Of a stretch of 64,000 bases of DNA, positions 1 through 8,577 are shown in pieces. Position numbers and translations under genes: made by a program. Within the stretch, counting starts at the first letter, position 1. Each line of letters begins with the position of its first letter. The notes under the pieces are model-generated. The model ran no database searches. It was given only the letters and a program-made list of their open reading frames with translations, and was not told where the DNA came from. The stretch comes from Rufibacter sp. XAAS-G3-1 (GTDB lineage Bacteria > Bacteroidota > Bacteroidia > Cytophagales > Hymenobacteraceae), in assembly GCF_013623775.1 (NCBI RefSeq), contig NZ_JABFAM010000003.1, forward strand, positions 62,001-126,000. The letters run 5' to 3'.

Positions 1-224
1 CGCAGGAAGTAAAAAAAGAAAAGAAAGGCTGGAGTAAGAAAGCCAAAGGCGCCGTGATTGGGGGTGCCGGTGGTGCTGCTACCGGTGCTATCCTGGGAGG
101 TGGAAAAGGCGCTGTGATTGGTGCTGCCGCTGGTACGGTAGCCGGTGGAGCCATTGGGCGGAAGAAAGACAAAAAGAAAGACCCTAAACGCTACGAACAG
201 TACGCCAAGAAAAATAACGACTAA
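1..224 (+). CDS. glycine-zipper protein, 3' end only
   Basis: The window opens inside a reading frame that runs in frame from base 3 to the TAA at 222-224. The visible C-terminus has a Lys-rich segment, then two glycine-zipper repeats (AVIGGAGGAATGAILGG and AVIGAAAGTVAGGAIG), then a highly basic tail ending KKNND. The repeated GAVIG..G pattern is typical of YMGG/glycine-zipper proteins that sit in or span membranes. The start lies outside the window, so signal peptide and full length cannot be judged. A strong terminator follows directly. The physiological role is not recognised. Confidence 0.75.
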   Translation, partial: QEVKKEKKGWSKKAKGAVIGGAGGAATGAILGGGKGAVIGAAAGTVAGGAIGRKKDKKKDPKRYEQYAKKNND

Positions 225-245
225 CCCTTCATTATTAAGCACAGA

Positions 246-280
246 AAAGGCGGCTTCTTGAGAGAGAAGCCGCCTTTTTG
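246..280 (+). terminator. intrinsic terminator
   Basis: Stem AAGGCGGCTTCT / AGAAGCCGCCTT with a short GA-rich loop, followed by TTTTTG. It lies 22 nt after the stop of the glycine-zipper gene. Confidence 0.85.
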
Positions 281-336
281 CTTAAAAGCTGGTTTGGTTA
301 TCCTTACCGCAGTTTAACAGCTGTACCTGTCTTATG

Positions 337-371
337 ATTTTAAGCCGATTTCCCAAAAAGGGGCCTAAAAC
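337..371. repeat. D36 dyad element
   Basis: 35-nt copy: left arm ATTTTAAGCCGATTTC, loop CCAA, right arm AAAGGGGCCTAAAAC. Confidence 0.7.
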
Positions 372-592
372 GGCTGCTGCGGAAGGAAAGAGAATCAATA
401 CCCGCCTCCCCGGCCTGTGCCCCGACAGGCCGGGGAGGCGTCTCAGCCTGCAATCCATGGATTTTGGCTTGCCAGGGGACAAGCCAAGGACAGGGAAATG
501 CGCTGTACCCACCCCTATGCCCCCAAGAACTCATCTGGTAGGGAAAAAACAGTAGCCATTTCAATGAAAGAAAAGGCGCTTTCTTCCCTTCC

Positions 593-653
593 CGCCTTTC
601 GGATTTATCAATCCGAAAGCACTCGGTCGGGGATTGGAAATCCCGAACAGCAA
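593..653. repeat. GGAGT/ACTCC multi-hairpin repeat, short copy
   Basis: Two hairpins: CGGATT-TATC-AATCCG and GGGATT-GGA-AATCCC. Both stems carry A-T pairs where the copies at 28966, 33951 and 51624 carry G-C pairs, so base pairing is kept while sequence changes. Confidence 0.7.
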
Positions 654-797
654 CTTTTTAAAACTTCCCTACAAGATTAGCTCCGAGGAGGGGAATCTCT
701 CCTAAGAAGCCAGAGATAAAACAGACGCTCATGCGCAGAAAGGAACCACCAGGGGTACTAGCCTCTGCCTATATAAGCCTTTAGACTTGAAAGATCC

Positions 798-833
798 GTT
801 TTAGGGCTGTTTTCTGGAAAACACACGAATAAT
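798..833. repeat. D36 dyad element, right arm decayed
   Basis: Left arm GTTTTAGGGCTGTTTT is intact; the right side keeps only AAAACA. It lies about 40 nt beyond the stop of the minus-strand receptor gene. Confidence 0.5.
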
Positions 834-871
834 GGAGGTGCCGTTCCCTTTATCCGGGGACGGGCAACCGG

Positions 872-3340
872 TTAATACTGCTCGCCTTCCCGTTCTGGCC
901 CGGCTGGTAGGTCATTCTCTTTCTCGTCGCGTTCCCGTTTCTGGGCCGTATTTCCGAAACGGTAGCTGAAACCCACAAACACCAACTGGCTCTGCGGCTT
1001 GTAACGGCTGGTTTCCTCAAACTGGTTTTCAATGAAGGTGTAAGAGTTAAACTCCATGGTGTTGAACAGATCCTGCACCCTTACAATGATATTTCCTTTG
1101 CCCCCCAGAATCTCTTTGCGGGCACTCAGGCTGGTGGTGAAAAACGAAGAGCGCTCGCCCTGCAAGGTAACCGTAGGGGAACGGTAGTTTACAGAAAGCT
1201 GTACCTCGGTCTTAAACGGCAGCGTGAAGTTGGAATTCAGGCGGCTAGTCCAGCTTAGGCGGCTGTTGGTGGGAAGCCCTTGCTCGGTTGCGTTGATCTT
1301 GTAGTTGAACCCAGAGAGGTTCACATTGAGCCGCCACCAACGGGCCAGGTTGGCCGTGCCGGTCAATTCCACCCCGTAGGAAACGCCAGAGGCAATGTTC
1401 TCAAAGGTGGTCAACGTGGCGTTTTCTCCTTCCTCATTCACAAACGGATCTCTGATGCTTTGCACCACATCGGTCATTCTGCGGTAGAAAAGTCCCGCCG
1501 TGGCGGTGGTCTGCTTCCAGAAATGCAGGTAATTCAGTTCATAAGAGTCAATAAACTCCGGCCGAAGGTAGGGGTTGCCCACCCGTATGTTCAAAGGGTC
1601 AGAAATATCCCGGAAGGGGTTCAACTGGCCCGTCCAGGGCCGGTCAATGCGGCGGCTGTACGAGGTCTGCACTTTCTGCTCCTCAGAAAACTCATAGGTC
1701 AGGAACAGGCTGGGAAACAGGTTCAGGTAATTCTGTTTGTTTCTTTGCTTCTGGGTAATCTGGTCTGTGACAATGTTGGTTTGCTCTAACCGGGCACCCA
1801 CCTGGTAACTGAATTTATCCAGCGCGTTGCCGTAGTTGCCGTACACGGCATGCACCCATTCGTCATACACAAAGTGGTTGGTGCGGCCAATGCTGTTGAC
1901 AAAAAGACTTGATGCATTGTCAAAATCGGCGGCTTGCACATCTTCATCGCTGCGTTCAAAGGTGCTGCGGTAACCGGCTTCCCATTTGCCTTTCTCGGCA
2001 AACGGATGCACATAGTCTACCTGCAAGGAGAACTCGCGTTCCTTTTCCAGCACGTCATTCGCCTGCAATAAATTCCTGTCTGTGAGAACGCCGCCCTCGG
2101 CATCATAATACATCTGCCGGAAATCGTCTTCACCGCTTTCTTCTTCCACGTTGAATACGGCATCGGCGGTTAACTCCTGGCCGGGTTTCGCGAAGGTTTT
2201 CCGGTAGCCCAGCGTGTACTCAAAAAGCCGGCTGGTCTCGTCGCCGGTGGTGTTTCTGAGAGAAGAACTGTTCAGGCTTCGGTTTTCATCCAGGAACCTG
2301 TAATTGATGTTCCCCTCATTCTCGCGGTAGCCGTACCGGTACAGCACAGACCCGGTCAAGCTTTGGTTTTCGGTTAGCTGGTAATCGGCCCCGAAACGCA
2401 CGTTATGGTTCCCCCGCTCATTGGAGTTCTCAGAGTTCTGTTCCTGAAACGAGGTGGTATCGGCGCCCGCTTCGGTCTGGAAATAATTGCTCCTGAACTG
2501 ACTGCCTTTTCCCTGGCGGTTGTCCTGCCGGAAATCATAGTTCGTAAACAGGTTGAGTTTCCCGAAACGGTAATTGAGGTTAAGCGAGGTGTTGTACCGG
2601 TTTCCAATTCCGGCGTTCGCCGATGCCACTCCGTTCAGCCCCTTTTGCTTCTCTTTTTTCAAAATGATGTTCAAAACGCCGCCCGTGCCGCTGGGGTCAT
2701 ATTTTGACGACGGGTTGGTGATCACCTCTACCCGCTCAATGGTGCTGGCCGGAATCTGATCCAGCCCCAGCCCGCTCAAAGCCGAAGGTTTGCCGTCAAT
2801 GAGAATAGTGATGTTAGAGGTACCGCGCATGCTTACCGTTCCTTCCTGGTCTACCGTCACGGAGGGCACGTTCTGCATCACATCTACCGCCGTACCGCCC
2901 ACCGTAGACAAATCCTGCCCCACGTTGTACACTCTTCTATCCAGTCCATATTCTACCTGTTCCCGTTGCCCCACTACCTCTACGGCCTTCAACAGCGTAC
3001 TCGCCGACCGTAGCGCAATCACCCCCAGATTCACGTTAGGAGCCGCGGCGGTCACCTGAATGTTAGGCACCACGCGGGTAGCGTATCCCACAAAGGAGAT
3101 TTTCAGATGGTAACGGCCTGCGGCCACCGGAGCCACCACAAAAGAGCCATCGCCGTCTACCAACGCACTGGCCACAATGGCAGAATCGCGGCCAGAAAGA
3201 AGCGCGGCCGTGGCGTAGCCCACCGGTTGTTTGGTGGTGGCATCTTGTAGTTTTCCGGTGATTTTACCTTGGCCAAAAGCCGTAGTGCAGAGGAGCGAAG
3301 TACAATAGAAAATGAGAAAGAACGAGAGAATATGTTTCAT
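872..3340 (-). CDS. TonB-dependent outer-membrane receptor (OMP_b-brl type)
   Basis: 822-residue outer-membrane barrel with a Sec signal peptide (MKHILSFFLIFYCTSLLCTTAFGQ), an N-terminal carboxypeptidase-regulatory-like beta-sandwich (about 25-115), a plug domain (about 125-230, including MRGTSNITILIDGKPSALSG and the RVEVITNPSSKYDPSGTGG stretch) and a long Tyr/Asn-rich barrel ending in YRFGNTAQ. This architecture is that of Bacteroidota receptors of the outer_membrane_beta-barrel_3 family; it probably imports or senses a ligand with TonB/ExbBD energy. No SusD-like partner or regulator lies next to it, so the substrate cannot be inferred. The short hydrophilic tail after the barrel (KRERDEKENDLPAGPEREGEQY) follows the usual terminal strand, which is slightly unusual. 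The gene stands alone. Confidence 0.9.
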   Translation of the reverse strand: MKHILSFFLIFYCTSLLCTTAFGQGKITGKLQDATTKQPVGYATAALLSGRDSAIVASALVDGDGSFVVAPVAAGRYHLKISFVGYATRVVPNIQVTAAAPNVNLGVIALRSASTLLKAVEVVGQREQVEYGLDRRVYNVGQDLSTVGGTAVDVMQNVPSVTVDQEGTVSMRGTSNITILIDGKPSALSGLGLDQIPASTIERVEVITNPSSKYDPSGTGGVLNIILKKEKQKGLNGVASANAGIGNRYNTSLNLNYRFGKLNLFTNYDFRQDNRQGKGSQFRSNYFQTEAGADTTSFQEQNSENSNERGNHNVRFGADYQLTENQSLTGSVLYRYGYRENEGNINYRFLDENRSLNSSSLRNTTGDETSRLFEYTLGYRKTFAKPGQELTADAVFNVEEESGEDDFRQMYYDAEGGVLTDRNLLQANDVLEKEREFSLQVDYVHPFAEKGKWEAGYRSTFERSDEDVQAADFDNASSLFVNSIGRTNHFVYDEWVHAVYGNYGNALDKFSYQVGARLEQTNIVTDQITQKQRNKQNYLNLFPSLFLTYEFSEEQKVQTSYSRRIDRPWTGQLNPFRDISDPLNIRVGNPYLRPEFIDSYELNYLHFWKQTTATAGLFYRRMTDVVQSIRDPFVNEEGENATLTTFENIASGVSYGVELTGTANLARWWRLNVNLSGFNYKINATEQGLPTNSRLSWTSRLNSNFTLPFKTEVQLSVNYRSPTVTLQGERSSFFTTSLSARKEILGGKGNIIVRVQDLFNTMEFNSYTFIENQFEETSRYKPQSQLVFVGFSYRFGNTAQKRERDEKENDLPAGPEREGEQY

Positions 3341-3505
3341 GCAGAAGAAGAAGTATGGGGTACGCGTACTGAAATAATTATCTTTTAGTAGAAACGGTCA
3401 CCAACAGCATTAGTGTCAGAAAACCTGAACTTATTAGAGTCTTCTTTCTATGGAAGGTTTAAATGCACCTGATTATTTTTCTTAGAACCACCGAAAGCGG
3501 TTTCT

Positions 3506-3541
3506 GTTTTAAGCCTGTTTTTGACGTAACTGCCCTAAAAC
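3506..3541. repeat. D36 dyad element
   Basis: 36 nt: GTTTTAAGCCTGTTTT, loop TGAC, GTAACTGCCCTAAAAC. It abuts the lpdA terminator stem. Confidence 0.8.
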
Positions 3542-3576
3542 AAAAAGGCCCAGGCAGAGCCCGGGCCTTTGTAAAA
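3542..3576 (-). terminator. lpdA terminator
   Basis: Read on the minus strand, AAAGGCCCGGGC / GCCTGGGCCTTT stem followed by TTG and a T-rich run; 18 nt past the lpdA stop. Confidence 0.8.
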
Positions 3577-3593
3577 TTATAGGTAAGAGTTTA

Positions 3594-4988
3594 CTACAAG
3601 TGGATGACCTCACCGTACGCGGCGGCGGCGGCTTCCATGATGGCTTCAGACATGGTAGGGTGCGGGTGCACGGCTTTGATGATCTCATGGCCGGTGGTTT
3701 CCAGCTTACGGGCTACCACAATCTCGGCAATCATCTCAGTTACGTTCGCGCCAATCATGTGCGCTCCCAGGAACTCGCCGTATTTGGCGTCAAAGATCAC
3801 TTTCACAAAACCGTCTTTGTTTCCGCCGGCGCTGGCTTTCCCAGAGGCCGAGAAGGGGAACTTGCCCACCTTGATTTCGCGGCCCAGTTCACGGCACTCT
3901 TTCTCGGTGTAGCCCACCGACGCAATCTCTGGGTAGCAGTACGTACAGCCCGGGATGTTTTTATAGTCCAATGGCTCTGGGTGGTGACCAGCAATAGCCT
4001 CCACGCAAATGATGCCTTCGGCGGAAGCCACGTGCGCCAAAGCAGGCCCTTTCACGATGTCACCGATGGCGTACACGCCGGGCACGTTGGTGCGGTAGAA
4101 ATCATCCGTCAAGACACGGCCGCGCTCTACGCCTACGCCCAGTTCCTCCAGCCCCAGGTTCTCCAGGTTGGTTTGGATGCCCACGGCAGAAAGCACCACA
4201 TCGGCTTCCAGGGTTTCCTCGCCTTTGGCGGTTTTGATTTTCACCACACAGCCTTCGCCGCTGGTGTCCACGCTCTGCACTTCTGAGCTGGTCATCACGT
4301 TGATACCGGCCTTCTTGAAAGACTTCTCCAGTTGCTTGGAGATTTCCTCATCCTCTACCGGCACAATGTTAGGCAGGAACTCCACCACGGTTACCTCAGT
4401 ACCCATGGCGTTGTAGAAGTAGGCAAACTCAATGCCTATGGCCCCGGAACCCACCACCACCATTCTCTTAGGCTGGTTTTCCAACACCATGGCCTGCCGG
4501 TAGCCAATGATTTTCTTGCCGTCAATGGGCAGGTTGGGCAACTCGCGCGAGCGGGCACCGGTAGCCAGAATAATATGCGCAGCTTCGTAGGTTTCGGCTT
4601 TGCCGTCTTCAGAAGTCACTTCTACCTGGCCTTGGCCTTTCAGTTTGCCATAACCGGCGATATGGTCAATTTTGTTTTTGCGGAACAGGAACTGGATGCC
4701 TTTGCTCATGCCCTGGGCCACGCCCCGGCTGCGGGCTACTACCGCCCCAAAATCAGCACTGTATTCGCCTACGTTGATTCCGTAGTCTTTGGCATGCTGA
4801 ATGTACTCAAATACCTGGGCGCTTTTCAGCAAGGCTTTGGTAGGGATACAGCCCCAGTTCAGGCAAATTCCGCCCAACTCAGCTTTCTCTACCACGCCCA
4901 CTTTCATACCTAATTGTGATGCGCGGATGGCGGCCACGTAACCACCGGGGCCGCTTCCCACCACTATCAAATCATATTTTGATGCCAT
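3594..4988 (-). CDS. lpdA: dihydrolipoyl dehydrogenase (E3)
   Basis: 464-residue FAD-dependent E3 subunit that reoxidises dihydrolipoamide in the pyruvate and 2-oxoglutarate dehydrogenase complexes and the glycine cleavage system. Seen directly: FAD-binding GSGPGG at 11-16, redox disulfide C42/C47 in GGICLNWGCIPTK, a second Rossmann motif (GSGAIGIEFA), and the C-terminal HPHPTMSE with the catalytic His/Glu pair (about 443 and 448). The open frame extends 59 codons upstream to 5165, but the family begins at MASKYDLIVVGSG, so the ATG at 4988 is preferred. No other E1/E2 gene adjoins it. Confidence 0.96.
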   Translation of the reverse strand: MASKYDLIVVGSGPGGYVAAIRASQLGMKVGVVEKAELGGICLNWGCIPTKALLKSAQVFEYIQHAKDYGINVGEYSADFGAVVARSRGVAQGMSKGIQFLFRKNKIDHIAGYGKLKGQGQVEVTSEDGKAETYEAAHIILATGARSRELPNLPIDGKKIIGYRQAMVLENQPKRMVVVGSGAIGIEFAYFYNAMGTEVTVVEFLPNIVPVEDEEISKQLEKSFKKAGINVMTSSEVQSVDTSGEGCVVKIKTAKGEETLEADVVLSAVGIQTNLENLGLEELGVGVERGRVLTDDFYRTNVPGVYAIGDIVKGPALAHVASAEGIICVEAIAGHHPEPLDYKNIPGCTYCYPEIASVGYTEKECRELGREIKVGKFPFSASGKASAGGNKDGFVKVIFDAKYGEFLGAHMIGANVTEMIAEIVVARKLETTGHEIIKAVHPHPTMSEAIMEAAAAAYGEVIHL

Positions 4989-5064
4989 GTGTCTGGATGT
5001 AAGGTTATGTACAGGCAAAGCTACATCATAATCGGGCTTTTGCCAAGTTTCTAAAAAGAAGAGC

Positions 5065-5100
5065 GTTTTCAGGCTTATTTCACCAAAACAGGCCCAAAAC
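5065..5100. repeat. D36 dyad element
   Basis: 36 nt: GTTTTCAGGCTTATTT, CACC, AAAACAGGCCCAAAAC, between the divergent lpdA and sugar-kinase genes. A left half only (GTTTTGGGTTTGTTTT) follows at 5127-5142. Confidence 0.85.
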
Positions 5101-5245
5101 GGCTGTTCTCTTACTGCAGAAAAGCTGTTTTGGGTTTGTTTTGCACCTTTTCGGCCGCAAAGCAAGTCCCGTGCAACTATCTTCCCGTGGCCCCGCTATA
5201 CTTTAAACTGTTTCTCTTCGCGCTCACGTCTTAAACCTCTGCCCT

Positions 5246-6130
5246 ATGAAAGTTTTATCCTTTGGCGAAATCTTGTTTGACATTATTGAAGGGGAACATT
5301 ACCTGGGGGGCGCTCCCCTGAACTTTGCCGCCCACCTGGCCCAGTGCGGCGCCGAGTCTTATATTTTTTCGGCGGTAGGCAAGGATGACCTGGGCCAACA
5401 GGCGCTGGAAAAGATAGAAGCCTTGGGCGTGCAGACCACTTTAATTCAATTTGACCACGACCACCCCACCGGCACGGTGCCGGTAACGTTACAGCAAGGA
5501 CAGCCCGATTACACCATCATCAAGGAGGTGGCCTATGATTACATTCAACTGCCGGAAAACCCCGAGGATGTGTGGGCAGTTACCTATGACGTACTGTACT
5601 TCGGGACGCTGGCGCAGCGAACCCCCCAATCCCGGGAAACCCTGCGGCAGATCACGGAACTGCAAACCTTCACCCACGTGTTTTATGATGTGAACCTGCG
5701 CAAGGATTCTTACACCCAGGAAATCATTCAGGAATCGCTCCCGCTTTGCACCATCCTGAAGTTAAACGACGAAGAGGTCACGGTGCTTTCCGCTATGCTG
5801 TACGGCCAGAAACTGGAAACCGAAGCCTTCGCCAGAAGAACCGCCGAGGAATACAACACGCAGGTGATTATCATCACAGCGGGGGCCACAGGGTGCTACA
5901 TCTATGAACAGGGCCAACTGTCTTTCTCACCCGCCCAACCGGTGACGGTGGTAGACACCGTTGGCGCGGGAGATGCGTTCAGCGCGGCCTTCGTGTTTCA
6001 GTACCTGAACGGGGAAACTGCGGCCAACGCGGCGGTCACAGCCAATAAACTTGGCGGCTACGTGGCCTCCCAAAGAGGGCCCATCCCCGCCTATCCGGCT
6101 GAAATAAAGAACGTCTTAGGAATTGAGTAG
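5246..6130 (+). CDS. PfkB-family sugar kinase (fructokinase-like)
   Basis: 294-residue ribokinase-superfamily kinase. The N-terminal sugar-binding motif GGAPLNFAAHLA (21-32) and the C-terminal anion-hole/catalytic-base motif DTVGAGDAF (237-245, base Asp243) are both present, as is the usual lid sequence. Length and the start MKVLSFGEILFD fit fructokinases, which phosphorylate fructose at O6 with ATP, but adenosine or other sugar kinases of the family cannot be excluded. Stands alone; an inverted-repeat unit follows its stop. Confidence 0.88.
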   Translation: MKVLSFGEILFDIIEGEHYLGGAPLNFAAHLAQCGAESYIFSAVGKDDLGQQALEKIEALGVQTTLIQFDHDHPTGTVPVTLQQGQPDYTIIKEVAYDYIQLPENPEDVWAVTYDVLYFGTLAQRTPQSRETLRQITELQTFTHVFYDVNLRKDSYTQEIIQESLPLCTILKLNDEEVTVLSAMLYGQKLETEAFARRTAEEYNTQVIIITAGATGCYIYEQGQLSFSPAQPVTVVDTVGAGDAFSAAFVFQYLNGETAANAAVTANKLGGYVASQRGPIPAYPAEIKNVLGIE

Positions 6131-6147
6131 CGCTGGTTCCCCCTCTC

Positions 6148-6236
6148 TGTCATCTTGGAAAGATCTTGTGGGCAAACTAAATAGGCTTTTATTGAACGCT
6201 ATTACCGTTCGCCCACAAGATCCTTTCAGGATGACA
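6148..6236. repeat. 89-bp inverted-repeat unit (copy 1 of 3)
   Basis: Ends are inverted: TGTCATCTTGGAAAGATCT and its near-complement TCCTTTCAGGATGACA, with inner arms TTGTGGGC / GCCCACAA. Related copies at 57950-58039 and 59490-59576. Confidence 0.8.
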
Positions 6237-6298
6237 AAAGGTGATGAAGGGTTCAAAAAGATATTTCCTATGGCGCGGATTTCCTCTAAATGAATGTC

Positions 6299-6334
6299 GT
6301 TTCATGGCCCTTTTTGAAAAAACCTGCTCAAAAC
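6299..6334. repeat. D36 dyad element
   Basis: 36 nt: GTTTCATGGCCCTTTT, TGAA, AAAACCTGCTCAAAAC. Confidence 0.75.
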
Positions 6335-6335
6335 A

Positions 6336-6375
6336 GAAGCGCTCCTTCAGCCTAAATCTGAAGGAGCGCTTTTGT
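6336..6375. terminator. bidirectional terminator
   Basis: AAGCGCTCCTTCAG / CTGAAGGAGCGCTT stem with T runs on both sides, between the convergent kinase and SDR genes. Confidence 0.8.
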
Positions 6376-6409
6376 TTTTGATGTGTTTTCCAAAAATCAG
6401 CCCTAAATC
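6374..6409. repeat. D36 dyad element overlapping a gene end
   Basis: 36 nt: GTTTTTGATGTGTTTT, CCAA, AAATCAGCCCTAAATC. It overlaps the last codons and stop of the SDR gene (6403). Confidence 0.7.
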
Positions 6410-7293
6410 GTAGGCGTACCACCGGTTACCTGCACGGTAGAACCGGTCATGTAGCTGGAGTCTTGCGAGGCCAACAGCACATAGATGGCGGCAAGCTCGG
6501 CCGGTTGGCCGGGGCGTTTGAGCGGAACATCCTGCCCGAAGGATTTCACTTCTTCAGCGGGCATGGTAGACGGGATCAACGGCGTCCAGATGGGGCCCGG
6601 GGCCACGCAGTTCACCCGAATGCCCTTTTCGGCCAGCATCTGTGCCAGGTTGGCGGTGAAGTTCTGGATGGCGCCTTTGGTGGCCGCGTACGCCAGCAAC
6701 GTAGGGGTTGGTTTATAGGCGTTCACTGAGGTAGTGTTCACAATGGTGCTGCCCGGTTTCATGTGCGGCTCGGCGGCTTTGCACAGGTAGAACATGGCGT
6801 AGATGTTGGTCTTGAAGGTGCGGTCAAATTCCTCTGAGGGGATTTCCTGCAAAGATTGCCGGGCCATCTGGAAAGCGGCGTTGTTCACCAGAATATCAAT
6901 CTGCCCAAACTCGTCCACCGCCCGCTGCACAATGGCTTTGCAGTGCGCCTCGTCGCTGATGTCGCCGGGTACCAGCACGGCTTTCCGGCCGGCTTCCTCT
7001 ACGTAGCGGGCGGTTTCCCGGGCATCTTCCTCCTCGTTGAGGTACGAAATCAGCACATCGGCCCCTTCCCGCGCGAAGGCAATGGCCACGGCCCGGCCAA
7101 TCCCCGAATCGCCGCCGGTGATGATGGCTTTGCGGCCGGTCAGTTTCCCGCAGCCTTTATAAGACTCTTCCCCATGGTCGGCTTTGGGGGTCAACTCCGC
7201 CTCGGTGCCGGGCACGTCCTGTTCCTGCGGCTGGAAGGGCGGCCTGTCGTACTGTTCTGTTGGGTCTTGCTGCTTGTTTTGTTCTTGGCTCAT
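6403..7293 (-). CDS. SDR-family oxidoreductase, general-stress type
   Basis: 296-residue short-chain dehydrogenase with a hydrophilic 50-residue N-terminal extension rich in Gln, Glu and Pro, as in the YhdF/YghA group of stress-induced SDRs. NAD(P)-binding TGGDSGIG at 59-66, NNAA at 137-140, and the catalytic triad Ser189, Tyr202 and Lys206 (YAATK) are all visible, so the enzyme should be active. Substrate unknown; relatives act on sugars or aldehydes. A second SDR occurs at 55832 but is of another subgroup. Confidence 0.9.
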   Translation of the reverse strand: MSQEQNKQQDPTEQYDRPPFQPQEQDVPGTEAELTPKADHGEESYKGCGKLTGRKAIITGGDSGIGRAVAIAFAREGADVLISYLNEEEDARETARYVEEAGRKAVLVPGDISDEAHCKAIVQRAVDEFGQIDILVNNAAFQMARQSLQEIPSEEFDRTFKTNIYAMFYLCKAAEPHMKPGSTIVNTTSVNAYKPTPTLLAYAATKGAIQNFTANLAQMLAEKGIRVNCVAPGPIWTPLIPSTMPAEEVKSFGQDVPLKRPGQPAELAAIYVLLASQDSSYMTGSTVQVTGGTPTI

Positions 7294-7416
7294 AGTTTCA
7301 AGTAGTTGTGTTTACCTTCAATTTGAAACGAGAGGATTGGCAAAGGGTTAAGGGGCAAACCGCTACAAAACTGTCTATTTCGCCCTCAAAGGAAAACCAG
7401 GCAGAGTATTTTCTGC

Positions 7417-7424
7417 TATCATTG
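7417..7424 (+). promoter_or_regulatory. -7 box directly before the start codon
   Basis: TATCATTG ends 4 nt before the ATG at 7429, the same spacing as at hemE (27639) and namZ (62648); suggests a leaderless or near-leaderless transcript. Confidence 0.4.
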
Positions 7425-7428
7425 CGCC

Positions 7429-8454
7429 ATGCCCCACCTCTTCGCCACCTCCTACTCTACCCTAAGCGCTCCTGCCCTCGCATCTTTTGTGACGGAAACC
7501 TACGCCCTTGGTTCTGCGCACTGCCAGTTCCTGGCCAGAGGCGTAGGCGATACGTATTTGATCACTGCCCCAGATGAACGCTTTATTTTGCGCGTGTACC
7601 GTTCTTCGCACAGAGATCTTTCCCAGATTGAGGCAGAGACAGAGTTACTGACGGCGTTGAAGGCGGCCGATGTGTCCGTGTCTTATCCAGTGGCCGATAG
7701 GTCTGGGAAGTTTATCCAGGCATTACCGGCGGCGGAAGGAACAAGGCATGCGGTGTTGTTCACGTATGCGCCCGGCCGTTCAGTAGCGGTGTTCAACAAA
7801 AAGCAATTGCAACTCCTGGGCCACCAGATGGCGAAGTTTCACCATGTCTCCTCCACTATCAAACTGAGAAACCAGCGTTGGAACATCAATTTGGAGACCA
7901 CTCTGTTCCAGCCCTTGGAAGCCGTAAAAGGGGCGTTTTCTGAAAATCAGGAAGAATACGCCTGGCTGCAGGAAGCAACCCAAAAAGTGCAAGCCCATTT
8001 AGCGAAACTCCACACCAGTTCCTTTTCAACCGGCTACTGCCACTTCGACTTCTTTCCCAACAACTTCCACTTTGAGGGCGACGGGAAGCTCACGCTCTTT
8101 GACTTCGATTTCTTTGGACATGGCTGGTTGGTGAACGACCTCATGACTTTCTGGCAACACCTGTGCCTGGACGTGCATTTCGGGAAAATGCCCCAAGAAA
8201 CCGCTGATGCCGCTTTCGCAGTTCTGGTGGAAGCTTACCGTGAGTTCCGTCCGGTTTCTGAGGAAGAACTGGCGGCCATTCCGTACCTGGGGCTCGGTTT
8301 CTGGCTTTTTTACCTGGGCTTTTATACCACGCATGACCAATTCTATCCTTTGCTGCAGAACCCGCACCTAAAGATGCGCATGACGTTCATCAGGCAGATA
8401 CTTGAGCGTTCCTGGGGCAACGGCCCTAAAACAGAGCCTTCCTTCGGTTCCTGA
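7429..8454 (+). CDS. APH/SrkA-like phosphotransferase
   Basis: 341-residue protein of the aminoglycoside phosphotransferase / choline-kinase-like fold. A nucleotide-binding N-lobe has FILRVYR (52-58); the catalytic loop is HFDFFPNN (205-212) in place of the canonical HGDLHPGN, keeping the Asp and the metal-binding Asn; the metal Asp is in FDFD (224-227). Family members phosphorylate small molecules or proteins (SrkA, homoserine kinase II, choline kinase); the substrate here cannot be told. It stands between the divergent SDR and the MFS exporter, both separately spaced. Confidence 0.8.
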   Translation: MPHLFATSYSTLSAPALASFVTETYALGSAHCQFLARGVGDTYLITAPDERFILRVYRSSHRDLSQIEAETELLTALKAADVSVSYPVADRSGKFIQALPAAEGTRHAVLFTYAPGRSVAVFNKKQLQLLGHQMAKFHHVSSTIKLRNQRWNINLETTLFQPLEAVKGAFSENQEEYAWLQEATQKVQAHLAKLHTSSFSTGYCHFDFFPNNFHFEGDGKLTLFDFDFFGHGWLVNDLMTFWQHLCLDVHFGKMPQETADAAFAVLVEAYREFRPVSEEELAAIPYLGLGFWLFYLGFYTTHDQFYPLLQNPHLKMRMTFIRQILERSWGNGPKTEPSFGS

Positions 8455-8577
8455 ATTCAATGGGGAAAGCGAAAGTATTTAAGTTCAAATAGACAAACGG
8501 AAAGAAGAACCGTATACTCGCAGTTTGAATGTCCGCCGCAGGAGGCTCCCCTTCCTATTACCGGCCTTTTACCCCCT

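Larger units (their letters stand above)
225..871. other. 647-bp gene-free spacer made of repeats
   Basis: No convincing gene. It holds the terminator at 246-280, a D36 dyad at 337-371, a repeat at about 417-500 containing a 'GGCTTGCCAGGGGACAAGCC' stretch that recurs inverted near 28835-28860, a two-hairpin copy of the GGAGT/ACTCC family at 593-653, and a half D36 at 798-821. Confidence 0.7.

Noticed and set aside
3600-4286. 228-codon frame antisense to lpdA
   Set aside because: Shadow frame; lpdA carries all catalytic motifs.
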